Origin: Hydractinia symbiolongicarpus
Lineage: Eukaryota; Cnidaria; Hydrozoa; Anthoathecata; Hydractiniidae
Reading direction: 5' to 3'
Assembly (NCBI RefSeq): GCF_029227915.1
Contig: NC_079884.1
Location: 1,986,001-2,050,000 of the forward strand
DNA length: 64,000 nt
Part shown: piece after piece, positions 49,501 through 62,060 of the stretch
Numbering within the stretch: the stretch's first letter is position 1
How the letters are laid out: the number at the start of each line of letters is the position of its first letter
The notes under the pieces: model-generated
Database searches by the model: none
What the model was told of the DNA's origin: nothing
Seen by the model: the letters and a program-made list of their open reading frames with translations, nothing else
Made by a program: the position numbers and the translations under genes

Positions 49501-52137
49501 GATACCGCTAGAAAGTCAATGAAATGTAGTTTTTGAAACTGTTTCCATTTCTTCAGCGCGCGCTAACGGCTAGGATTGGTCCCAAAGTAAAAAATGACTT
49601 ACTTATCTACGCTTCCAAGTAAAGCGCTAGCACAGCGCCCAGTGTAATCGCTGAGTTCAAGCAATCATGCCAAATTAAGAAGAATGTTGTTTCTTGGAAT
49701 CCAATTGTCTCATTTATCAAGTTTAGGAGGTCAAAGTTCAAAACCAGTTCAATTAAGTCCCACAATCAATCCTCTCACTGTTAAAAGCGATGCAACCTAG
49801 TATTATCAGAAAAATATCGCTAAAAACATGTTGGTACGAATATGTGACGCAACCTTTGTAACTCAACCGGACTGATACTGTTAGAAAGACAATGAAATGA
49901 AGTTTTGGAAACTGTCTCTATATATCCAGCGCGCTAACGGCAAGGATTGGTCCCACTGTACAAATTGACTAATTTATCTAAATATTATAATAAAGCGCTC
50001 CCACACCGCCCAGTGTAATCGCTGAGTTCCAGCAATCATGTCAAATTAAGAAGAATGTTATTTCTTGGAGTACAATTGCCTCATTTATCACATTTAGGAG
50101 GTCAAAGTCCAAAATCAGTCCAATTAAGTCCCACAGTGAATCGTTTCACTGTTACAAGCAATACAACTTAGTAATATCGGAAAAATATCACTAACCACAT
50201 GTTGGTACGAATATGCGACGCAACCATTGCTACTCAACCGGACTGATACTGTTAGAAAGACAATGAAATATAATTTTTGAAACTGTCTCTATTTATTCAG
50301 CGCGCGCTAACGGCTACGATTGGTCCCAGTACAAAATGACTAATTTATCTAAATTCTTTAGTAAAGCGCTCGCACAGCGCCCAGTGTAATCGCTGAGTTC
50401 AAGCAATCATGCCAAATTAAGAAGAATGTTGTTTCTTGGAATCCAATTGTCTCATTCATCAAGTTTAGGAGGTCAAAGTTCAAAACCAGTTCAATTAAGT
50501 CCCACAATCAATCCTCTCACTGTTAAAAGCGATGCAACCTAGTATTATCAGAAAAATATCGCTAAAAACATGTTGGTACGAATATGTGACGCAACCGTTG
50601 TAACTCAACCAGACTAATACTGTCAGAAAGTCAAGGAAATGTAGTTTTTAAAACTGTCTCTATTTCTTCAGCGCGCGCTAACGGCTACGATTGATCCCAC
50701 AGTACAAAATGACTTATTTATCTAAATTTTTAAATAAAGCGCTACCACAGCACCCAGTGTAATCGCATAGTTTCAGAAATCACGTCAAATTAAGAAGAAT
50801 ATTAATTTTTGAAGTCTAATTGTCTCATTTATCACACTTAGGAGGTCAAAGTCCAAAATCAGTTCAATTAAGTCCCACAGTCAATCGTTTCACTGTTACA
50901 AGCGATACAACTTAGTAATATCTGAAAAATATCACTAACTACATGTTGGTACGAAAATGTGACGCAACCGTTGCAACTCAAACGGATTGATATCGTTAGA
51001 AAATCAATGAAATGTAGTTTTTGAAACTGTTTTCATTTCTTCAGCGCGCGCTAACAGCTAGGATTGGTCCCACAATAAAAAGGACTTTCTTATCTACACT
51101 TTCAAATAAAGCGCTACCACAGCGCCTAGTGTAATTGCAAAGCTCAACCAAGCATGTTAAATTAAGAAGAATGTTAGTTCTTGGAGTGCAATTGTCGCAT
51201 TTATCACATGCAGGAGGTCGAAGTCTAAAATCTGTTCAATTAAGTCCCACAGTCAATCGTTTCACTGTTAAAAGCGATGCAAGCTAGCATCATCAGAAAA
51301 ATATCTCCAAATACATGTTGTTACAAATATGTGACGCATCCGTTGTAACTCAACCGGACTGATACTGTTAGAAAGACAATGAAATGAAGTTTTGGAAACT
51401 GTCTCTATATATTCAGCGCGCTAACGGCAAGGATTGGTCCCACTGTACAAAATGACTAATTTATGTAAATATTATAATAAAGCGCTCCCACACCGCCCAG
51501 TGTAATCGCTGAGTTCCAGCAATCATGTCAAATTAAGAAGAATGTTATTTCTTGGAGTACAATTGCCTCATTTATCACATTTATGATCAGATCCAAGATC
51601 AGTTCAATTAAGTCCCATAGTCAATCCCTTCACTGTTACAAGCGATACAACTTAGTAATATCGGAAAAATATCACTAAATACATGTTGGTACAAATATGT
51701 GACGCATCCGTTGTAACTCAAACATGTAGTTTACTGAAAATGGCTCTATTTCTTCAGTGCGTGCTAACGGCTATGATTAGTACCACAGTATAAAATAACT
51801 TACTTATCTAAATTTTTTAATGAAGCGCTACTGCAGATCCCATTGTAATCGATGAATTCCAGCAATCATGTCACATTAAGAACAATTTTACTTCTTAAAA
51901 TCCAATTGTCTCATTTATCACATTTATGAGGTCAAAATCGAAAATCAGTTTAACTAAGTCCTACAGCCAATCGCTTCGCTGTTAAAAGCGATGCAACATA
52001 GTAACATCAGAAAAATATCGCTAAATACATGTTGGTATGAATATGTGACGCATCCGTTGTAACTCAAACATGTAGTTTACTGAAAATGGCTCTATTTCTT
52101 CAGTGCGTGCTAACGGCTATGATTAGTACCACAGTAA
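45343..52137 (+). repeat. Satellite block recurring at a ~4,756-bp offset
   Basis: About 2 kb at 45,343-47,380 recurs at 50,099-52,137. Shared markers are CCATTGCTACTCAACCGG, TTATGATCAGATCCAAGATC and CTAAGTCCTACAGCCAATCG. An internal stretch (about 45,620-45,830 versus 50,377-50,585) does not match and looks replaced by a different monomer. The offset fits 13 monomers, about three of them the deleted type. Confidence 0.75.
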
Positions 52138-55100
52138 AAAATCACTTACTTATCTACGCTTCCAAGTAAAGCGCTAGCACAGCGCCCAGTGTAATCGCTG
52201 AGTTCAAGCAATCATGCCAAATTAAGAAGAATGTTGTTTCTTGGAATCCAATTGTCTCATTTATCAAGTTTAGGAGGTCAAAGTTCAAAACCAGTTCAAT
52301 TAAGTCCCACAGTCAATCCTTTCACTGTTAAAAGCGATGCAACCTAGTATTATCAGAAAAATATCGCTAAAAACATGTTGGTACGAATATGTGACGCAAC
52401 CTTTGTAACTCAACCGGACTGATACTGTTAGAAAGACAATGAAATGAAGTTTTGGAAACTGTCTCTATATATTCAGCGCGCTAACGGCAAGGATTGGTCC
52501 CACTGTACAAAATGACTAATTTATCTAAATATTATAATAAAGCGCTCCAACACCGCCCAGTGTAATCGCTGAGTTCCAGCAATCATGTCAAATTAAAAAG
52601 AATGTTATTTCTTGGAGTACAACTGCCTCATTTATCACATTTATAAGGTCAAAGTCCAAGATCAGTTCAATTAAGTCCCATAGTCAATCGCTTCACTGTT
52701 ACAAGCGATACAACTTAGTAATATCGGAAAAATATCACTAAATACATGTTGGTACAAATATGTGACGCATCCGTTGTAACTCAAACATGTAGTTTACTGA
52801 AAATGGCTCTATTTCTTCAGTGCGTGCTAACGGCTATGATTAGTACCACAGTATAAAATAACTTACTTTTCTAAATTTTTTAATGAAGCGCTACTGCAGA
52901 TCCCAGTGTAATCGATGAATTCCAGCAATCATGTCACATTAAGAACAATGTTACTTCTTAAAATCCAATTGTCTCATTTATCACATTTATGAGGTCAAAA
53001 TCGAAAATCAGTTTAACTAAGTCCTACAGCCAATCGCTTCGCTGTTAAAAGCGATGCAACATAGTAACATCAGAAAAATATCGCTAAATACATGTTGGTA
53101 TGAATATGTGATGCAACCGTTATAACTCAACCGGAATGATACCGCCAGAAAGTCAAGGAAATGTAGTTTCTGAAACTGTCTGTATTTCTTCAGTGCGCAC
53201 TAACGGCTAAGATTCGTACCACAGTAAAGAACGACTTACTTATCTACACTTTCAAGTAAAGCGCAACCACAGCGCCCAGTGTAATCGCTGAGTTCCAGCA
53301 ATCATGTCAAATTAAGAAGAATGTTATTTCTTGGGGTCCAATTGTCTCATTTATCCTATTTAGGAGGTCAAAGTCAAAAACCAGTTCAATTAAGTCCCAC
53401 AGTCAATCGTTTCACTGTTAAAAGCGATGCAACCTAGTAATATCGGAAAAATATCACTAAATACATGTTGGTACGAACACGTGACGCAACCGTTGTTACT
53501 CAAACGGATTGATACCGCTAGAAAGTCAATGAAATGTAGTTTTTGAAACTGTTTCCATTTCTTCAGCGCGCGCTAACGGCTAGGATTGGTCCCACAGTAA
53601 AAAATGACTTACTTATTTACACTTTCAAATAAAGCGCTAGCACAGCGCCCAGTATAATCGCTGAGTTCTAGCACTCATGTCAAACTAAGAAGAATATTAG
53701 TTCTTGGAATCCAATTGTCTCACTTATCACATTTATGAGGTCAAAGTCCAAAATCAGTTTAACTATGTCTTACAGCCAATCGCTTCGCTGTTAAAAGCGA
53801 TGCAACATAGTAACATCAGAAAAATATCGCTAAAAACATGTTGGTATGAATATGTGACGCAACCGTTGTAACTCAACCGGAATGATACCGCCAGAATGTC
53901 AAGGAAATGTAGTTTTTGAAACTGTCTGTATTTCTTCAGCGCGCGCTAACGGCCAGGATTGGTCCCGTGGTAAAAAATGACAGACTTATCTACACTTTTA
54001 AATAAAGCGGTACCACAGCGCCCAGTGTAATCGCTGAGTTCCAGCAATCATGTCAAATTAAGAAGAATGTTACTTCTTGGAGTCCAATTGTCTCATTTAT
54101 TCCATTTAGGAGGTCAAAGTCCAATGTAAGTTCAATTAAGTCCCACAGTCAATCGTTTCACTGTTAAAAGCGATACAACTTAGAAATACCGGAAAAATAT
54201 CACTAAATACATGTTGGTACGATTATGTGACGCAACCGTTGTAACTCCAACGGATTGATACCGCTAGAAAGTCAGGGAAATAGAGTTTTCGAAACTTTTT
54301 CCATTTCTTTAGCGCGCGCTAGCGGCTAGAATTGGTCCCACAGTAAAAAATGACTTACTTATCTACACTTTCAATTAAAGCGCTACCACAGCGCCCAGTG
54401 TAATCGCTGAGTTCCAGCAATCATGTCAATTTAAGAAGAATGTTATTTTTTGGAGTCCAATTGTCTCATTTTTCATATTTATGAGGTCAAAGTCCAAAAT
54501 CAGTCCAATTAAGTCCCACAGTCAATCGTTTCACTGTTACAAGCGATACAACTTAGTAATATCGGAAAAATATCGCTAAATACATGTTGGTGCGAATTTG
54601 TGACGCAACCGTTTTAACTCAAACGGATTGATACCGCTAGGAAGTCAATGAAATGTAGTTTTTGAACCTGTTTCCATTTCTTCAGCGCGCGCTAACGGCT
54701 AGGATTGGTCCCATAGTAAAAAATGACAGACTTATCTACACTTTTAAATAAAGCGGTACCACAGCGCCCAGTGTAATCGCTGAGTTCCAGCAATCATGTC
54801 AAATTAAGAAGAATGTTACTTCTTGGAGTCCAATTGTCTCATTTATTCCATTTAGGAGGTCAAAGTCCAATGTAAGTTCAATTAAGTCCCACAGTCAATC
54901 GTTTCACTGTTAAAAGCGATGCAACCTAGTAATATCGGAAAAATATCACTAAATACATGTTGGTACAAACACGTGACGCAACCGTTGTAACTCCAACGGA
55001 TTGATACCGCTAGATAGTCAGGGAAATAGAGTTTTCAATACTGTTTCCATTTCTTAAGCGCGCGCTAGCGGCTAGAATTGGTCCCACAGTAAAAAATGAC

Positions 55101-57600
55101 TTACTTATCTACACTTTCAATTAAAGCGCTACCACAGCGCCCAGTGTAATCGCTGAGTTCCAGCAATCATGTCAAATTAAGAAGAATGTTATTTTTTGGA
55201 GTTCAATTGTCTCATTTTTCATATTTATGAGGTCAAGGTCCAAAATAAGTTTAATTAAGTCCCGCAGTCAATCGTTTTACTGTTATAAGCGATACAACTT
55301 AGTAATATCGGAAAAATATCGCTAAATACATGTTGGTGCGAATTTGTGACGCAACCATTGTAACTCCAACGGATTGATACCGCTAGAAAGTCAAGGAAAT
55401 AGAGTTTTCGAAACTGTTTCCATTTCTTCAGCGCGCGCTAACGGCTAGGAATGGTCCAACAATAAAAAATGACTTACTTATCTACACTTTCAAGTAAAGC
55501 GCTACCACAGCGCCCAGTGTAATCGCTGAGTTCCAGAAATCATGTCAAATTAAGAAGAATGTTATTTCTTGGGGTCCAATTGTCTCATTTATCCTATTTA
55601 GGAGGTCAAAGTCAAAAACCAGTTCAATTAAGTCCCACAGTCAATCGTTTCACTGTTAAAAGCGATGCAACCTAGTAATATCGGAAAAATATCACTAAAT
55701 ACATGTTGGTACGAACACGTGACGCAACCGTTGTAACTCAAACGGATTGATACCGCTAGAAAGTCAATGAAATGTAGTTTTTGAAACTGTTTCAATTTCT
55801 TCAGCGCGCGCTAACGGCTAGGATAGGTCCCACAGTAGAAAATGACTTACTTATTTACACTTTCAAATAAAGCGCTAGCACAGCACCCAGTATAATCGCT
55901 GAGTTCTAGCACTCATATCAAACTAAGAAGAATATTAGTTCTTGGAATCCAATTGTCTCATTTATCACATTTATGAGGTCATAGTCCAAAATCAGTTCAA
56001 TTAAGTCCCACAGTCAATCGTTTTACTGTTAAAAGCGATGCAACCTGGAATTATCAGAAAAATATCGCTAAATACATGTTGGTACGAATATGTGACGAGA
56101 CCTTTGTAACTCAACCGGACTGATACTGTTAGAAAGTCAATGAAATGTAGTTTTTGAAACTGTTTCAATTTCTTCAGCGCGCGCTAACGTCTAGGATAGG
56201 TCCCACAGTAAAAAATGACTTACTTATTTACACTTTCAAATAAAGCGCTAGCACAGCGCCCAGTATAATCGCTGAGTTCTAGCACTCATATCAAACTAAG
56301 AAGAATATTAGTTCTTGGAATCCAATTGTCTCACTTATCACATTTATGAGGTCATAGTCCAAAATCGGTTCAATTAAGTCCCACAGTCAATCGTTTTACT
56401 GTTAAAAGCGATGCAACCTGGAATTATCAGAAAAATATCGCTAAATACATGTTGGTACGAATATGTGACGAGACCTTTGTAACTCAACCGGACTGATACT
56501 GTTAGAAAGTCAATGAAATGTAGTTTTTGAAACTGTTTCAATTTCTTCAGCGCGCGCTAACGTCTAGGATAGGTCCCACAGTAAAAAATGACTTACTTAT
56601 TTACACTTTCAAATAAAGCGCTAGCACAGCGCCCAGTATAATCGCTGAGTTCTAGCACTCATATCAAACTAAGAAGAATATTAGTTCTTGGAATCCAATT
56701 GTCTCATTTATCACATTTATGAGGTCATAGTCCAAAACCAGTTCAATTAAGTCCCACAGTCAATCGTTTCACTGTTACAAGCGATGCAACTTAGTATTAT
56801 CGGAAAATATCACTAAATACATGTTGGTACGAATATGTGACGCAACCGTTGCAACTTAAACGGATTGATACCGTTAGAAAATCAATGAAATGTAGTTTTT
56901 GAAACTGTTTCCATTTCTTCAGCGCGCGCTAACGGCTAGGAATGGTCCAACAATAAAAAATGACTTGCTTATCTACACTTTCAAGTAAAGCGCTACCACA
57001 GCGCCCAGTGTAATCGCTGAGTTCCAGCAATCATGTCAAATTAAGAAGAATGTTATTTCTTGGGGTCCAATTGTCTCATTTATCCTATTTAGGAGGTCAA
57101 AGTCAAAAACCAGTTCAATTAAGTCCCACAGTCAATCGTTTCACTGTTAAAAGCGATGCAACCTAGTAATATCGGAAAAATATCACTAAATACATGTTGG
57201 TACGAACACGTGACGCAACCGTTGTAACTCAAACGGATTGATACCGCTAGAAAGTCAATGAAATGTAGTTTTTGAAACTGTTTCAATTTCTTCAGCGCGC
57301 GCTAACGTCTAGGATAGGTCCCACAGTAAAAAATGACTTACTTATTTACACTTTCAAATAAAGCGCTAGCACAGCGCCCAGTATAATCGCTGAGTTCTAG
57401 CACTCATATCAAACTAAGAAGAATATTAGTTCTTGGAATCCAATTGTCTCATTTATCACATTTATGAGGTCATAGTCCAAAATCAGTTCAATTAAGTCCC
57501 ACAGTCAATCGTTTTACTGTTAAAAGCGATGCAACCTGGAATTATCAGAAAAATATCGCTAAATACATGTTGGTACGAATATGTGACGAGACCTTTGTAA
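48948..57600 (+). repeat. Mixed satellite blocks, variant TTGGGGTCCAATTG as marker
   Basis: The monomer carrying TTGGGGTCCAATTG and TTTATCCTATTTAGG occurs at 48,948, 53,331, 55,569 and 57,060. The last two steps are 2,238 bp (six monomers) and 1,491 bp (four monomers). Between 56,100 and 56,590 a monomer with GCTAACGTCTAGGATAGG is tandemly duplicated with a period of about 373 bp and recurs at about 57,300. This is an irregular patchwork, not one clean higher-order repeat. Confidence 0.7.
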
Positions 57601-57974
57601 CTCAACCGGACTGATACTGTTAGAAAGTCAAGGAAATGTTATTTTTGAAACTGTTTCCATTTCTTCAGCGCGCGCTAACGGCTAGGAATGGTCCAACAAT
57701 AAAAAATGACTTACTTATCTACAATTTCAAATAAAGCACTACCAAAGCGCCCAGTGTAATCGCTGAGTTCCAGCAATCATGTCAAATTAAGAAGAATGTT
57801 GTTTCTTGGAGTCTAATTGGCTCATTTATCACATTTAGGAGATCAAAGTCCAAAATAAGTTTAATTAAGTCCCACAGTCAATCGTTTCACTGTTACAAGC
57901 CATACAACTTAGTATTATCGGAAAATATCACTAAATACATGTTGGTACGAATATGTGACGCAACCGTTGTAACT

Positions 57975-60900
57975 CAAACGGATTGATACCGCTAAGAAGT
58001 CAATGAAATGTAGTTTTTGAACCTGTTTCCATTTCTTCAGCGCGCGCTAGCGGCTAGGATTGGTCCCATAGTAAAAAATGACTTACTTATCTACACTTTC
58101 AAATAACGCGCTCCCACACCGCCTAGTGTAATCGCTGAGTTCCAGCAATCATGTCAAATTAAGAAGAATGTTGTTTCTTGGAGTCCAATTGGCTCATTTA
58201 TCACATTTAGGAGCTCAAAGTCCAAAATAAGTTTAATTAAGTCCCACAGTCAATCGTTTCACTGTTACAAGCGATACAACTTAGTATTATCGGAAAATAT
58301 CACTAAATACATGTTGGTACGAATATGTGACGCAACCGTTGTAACTCAAACGGATTGATACCGCTAAGAAGTCAATGAAATGTAGTTTTTGAACCTGTTT
58401 CCATTTCTTCAGCGCGCGCTAGCGGCTAGGATTGGTCCCATTGTAAAAAATGACTTACTTATCTACACTTTTAAATAAAGCGGTACCACAGCGCCCAGTG
58501 TAATCGCTGAGTTCCAGCAATCATGTCAAATTAAGAAGAATATTAGTTCTTGGAATCCAATTGCCTCATTTATCACATTTATGAGGTCATAGTCCAAAAT
58601 CAGTTCAATTAAGTCCCACAGTCAATCGTTTTACTGTTAAAAGCGATGCAACCTGGAATTATCAGAAAAATATCGCTAAATACATGTTGGTACGAATATG
58701 TGACGAGACCTTTGTAACTCAACCGGACTGATACTGTTAGAAAGTCAAGGAAATGTAATTTTTGAAACTGTTTCCATTTCTTCAGCGCGCGCTAACGGCT
58801 AGGAATGGTCCAACAATAAAAAATGACTTACTTATCTACAATTTCAAATAAAGCGCTACCAAAGCGCCCAGTGTAATCGCTGAGTTCCAGCAATCATGTC
58901 AAATTAAGAAGAATGTTGTTTCTTGGAGTCTAATTGGCTCATTTATCACATTTAGGAGATCAAAGTCCAAAATAAGTTTAATTAAGTCCCACAGTCAATC
59001 GTTTCACTGTTACAAGCCATACAACTTAGTATTATCGGAAAATATCACTAAATACATGTTGGTACGAATATGTGACGCAACCGTTGTAACTCAAACGGAT
59101 TGATACCGCTAAGAAGTCAATGAAATGTAGTTTTTGAACCTGTTTCCATTTCTTCAGCGCGCGCTAGCGGCTAGGATTGGTCCCATAGTAAAAAATGACT
59201 TACTTATCTACACTTTCAATTAAAGCGCTACCACAGCGCCCAGTGTAATCGCTGAGTTCCAGCAATCATGTCAAATTAAGAAGAATGTTATTTTTTGGAG
59301 TTCAATTGTCTCATTTTTCATATTTATGAGGTCAAAGTCCAAAATAAGTTTAATTAAGTTCCGCAGTCAATCGTTTCACTGTTACAAGCGATACAACTTA
59401 GTAATATCGGAAAAATATCGCTAAATGCATGTTGGTGCGAATTTGTGACGCAACCATTGTAACTCCAACGGATTGATACCGCTAAGAAGTCAATGAAATG
59501 TAGTTTTTGAACCTGTTTCCATTTCTTCAGCGCGCGCTAGCGGCTAGGATTGGTCCCATAGTAAAAAATGACTTACTTATCTACACTTTCAAATAACGCG
59601 CTCCCACACCGCCTAGTGTAATCGCTGAGTTCCAGCAATCATGTCAAATTAAGAAGAATGTTGTTTCTTGGAGTCCAATTGGCTCATTTATCACATTTAG
59701 GAGCTCAAAGTCCAAAATAAGTTTAATTAAGTCCCACAGTCAATTGTTTCACTGTTACAAGCGATACAACTTAGTATTATCGGAAAATATCACTAAATAC
59801 ATGTTGGTACGAATATGTGACGCAACCGTTGTAACTCAAACGGATTGATACCGCTAAGAAGTCAATGAAATGTAGTTTTTGAACCTGTTTCCATTTCTTC
59901 AGCGCGCGCTAGCGGCTAGGATTGGTCCCATAGTAAAAAATGACTTACTTATCTACACTTTTAAATAAAGCGGTACCACAGCGCCCAGTGTAATCGCTGA
60001 GTTCCAGCAATCATGTCAAATTAAGAAGAATATTAGTTCTTGGAATCCAATTGCCTCATTTATCACATTTATGAGGTCATAGTCCAAAATCAGTTCAATT
60101 AAGTCCCACAGTCAATCGTTTTACTGTTAAAAGCGATGCAACCTGGAATTATCAGAAAAATATCGCTAAATACATGTTGGTACGAATATGTGACGAGACC
60201 TTTGTAACTCAACCGGACTGATACTGTTAGAAAGTCAAGGAAATGTAATTTTTGAAACTGTTTCCATTTCTTCAGCGCGCGCTAACGGCTAGGAATGGTC
60301 CAACAATAAAAAATGACTTACTTATCTACAATTTCAAATAAAGCGCTACCAAAGCGCCCAGTGTAATCGCTGAGTTCCAGCAATCATGTCAAATTAAGAA
60401 GAATGTTGTTTCTTGGAGTCTAATTGGCTCATTTATCACATTTAGGAGATCAAAGTCCAAAATAAGTTTAATTAAGTCCCACAGTCAATCGTTTCACTGT
60501 TACAAGCCATACAACTTAGTATTATCGGAAAATATCACTAAATACATGTTGGTACGAATATGTGACGCAACCGTTGTAACTCAAACGGATTGATACCGCT
60601 AAGAAGTCAATGAAATGTAGTTTTTGAACCTGTTTCCATTTCTTCAGCGCGCGCTAGCGGCTAGGATTGGTCCCATAGTAAAAAATGACTTACTTATCTA
60701 CACTTTCAATTAAAGCGCTACCACAGCGCCCAGTGTAATCGCTGAGTTCCAGCAATCATGTCAAATTAAGAAGAATGTTATTTTTTGGAGTTCAATTGTC
60801 TCATTTTTCATATTTATGAGGTCAAAGTCCAAAATAAGTTTAATTAAGTTCCGCAGTCAATCGTTTCACTGTTACAAGCGATACAACTTAGTAATATCGG

Positions 60901-62060
60901 AAAAATATCGCTAAATGCATGTTGGTGCGAATTTGTGACGCAACCATTGTAACTCCAACGGATTGATACCGCTAGAAAGTCAAGGAAATAGAGTTTTCGA
61001 AACTGTTTCCATTTCTTCAGCGCGCGCTAACGGCTAGGATTGGTCCCACAGTAAAAAATGACTTACTTATCTACACTTTCAAATAACGCGCTCCCACACC
61101 GCCTAGTGTAATCGCTGAGTTCCAGCAATCATGTCAAATTAAGAAGAATGTTGTTTCTTGGAGTCCAATTGGCTCATTTATCACATTTAGGAGCTCAAAG
61201 TCCAAAATAAGTTTAATTAAGTCCCACAGTCAATCGTTTCACTTTTACAAGCGATACAACTTAGTATTATCGGAAAATATCACTAAATACATGTTGGTAC
61301 GAATATGTGACGCAACCGTTGTAACTCAAACGGATTGATACCGCTAAGAAGTCAATGAAATGTAGTTTTTGAACCTGTTTCCATTTCTTCAGCGCGCGCT
61401 AGCGGCTAGGATTGGTCCCATAGTAAAAAATGACTTACTCATCTACACTTTTAAATAAAGCGGTACCACAGCGCCCAGTGTAATCGCTGAGTTCCAGCAA
61501 TCATGTCAAATTAAGAAGAATATTAGTTCTTGGAATCCAATTGCCTCATTTATCACATTTATGAGGTCATAGTCCAAAATCAGTTCAATTAAGTCCCACA
61601 GTCAATCGTTTTACTGTTAAAAGCGATGCAACCTGGAATTATCAGAAAAATATCGCTAAATACATGTTGGTACGAATATGTGACGAGACCTTTGTAACTC
61701 AACCGGACTGATACTGTTAGAAAGTCAAGGAAATGTAGTTTTTGAAACTGTTTCCATTTCTTCAGCGCGCACTAACGGCTAGGAATGGTCCAACAATAAA
61801 AAATGACTTAATTATCTACAATTTCAAATAAAGCGCTACCAAAGCGCCCAGTGTAATCGCTGAGTTCCAGCAATCATGTCAAATTAAGAAGAATGTTGTT
61901 TCTTGGAGTCCAATTGGCTCATTTATCACATTTAGGAGATCAAAGTCCAAAATAAGTTTAATTAAGTCCCACAGTCAATCGTTTCACTGTTACAAGCGAT
62001 ACAACTTAGTATTATCGGAAAATATCACTAAATACATGTTGGTACGAATATGTGACGCAA
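57975..62060 (+). repeat. Higher-order repeat, 4 monomers, 1.490 kb, 2.7 copies
   Basis: Copies are about 57,975-59,464, 59,465-60,954 and a partial 60,955-62,060. GCCTCATTTATCACATTTAT at 58,563, 60,053 and 61,543, and AAATGTAATTTTTGAAACTG (or its G variant) at 58,751, 60,241 and 61,731, fix the period at 1,490 bp. Copies are nearly identical, so this is probably among the most recent expansions here. It has the same size as the left-arm 4-mer but different monomers. Confidence 0.9.

Larger units (their letters stand above)
43301..52830 (+). repeat. Deleted satellite subfamily, ~347-bp monomers
   Basis: Eight monomers read AACTCAAACATGTAGTTT then ACTGAAAATGGCTC at about 43,301, 44,392, 46,964, 47,307, 47,656, 51,722, 52,067 and 52,786. 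They lack about 25 bp of the usual GGATTGATACCGCTAGAAAG region. Two, at 47.3 and 47.66 kb, form an almost exact 349-bp tandem pair. None occurs in the left arm, so the deletion arose and spread within this arm. Confidence 0.88.
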
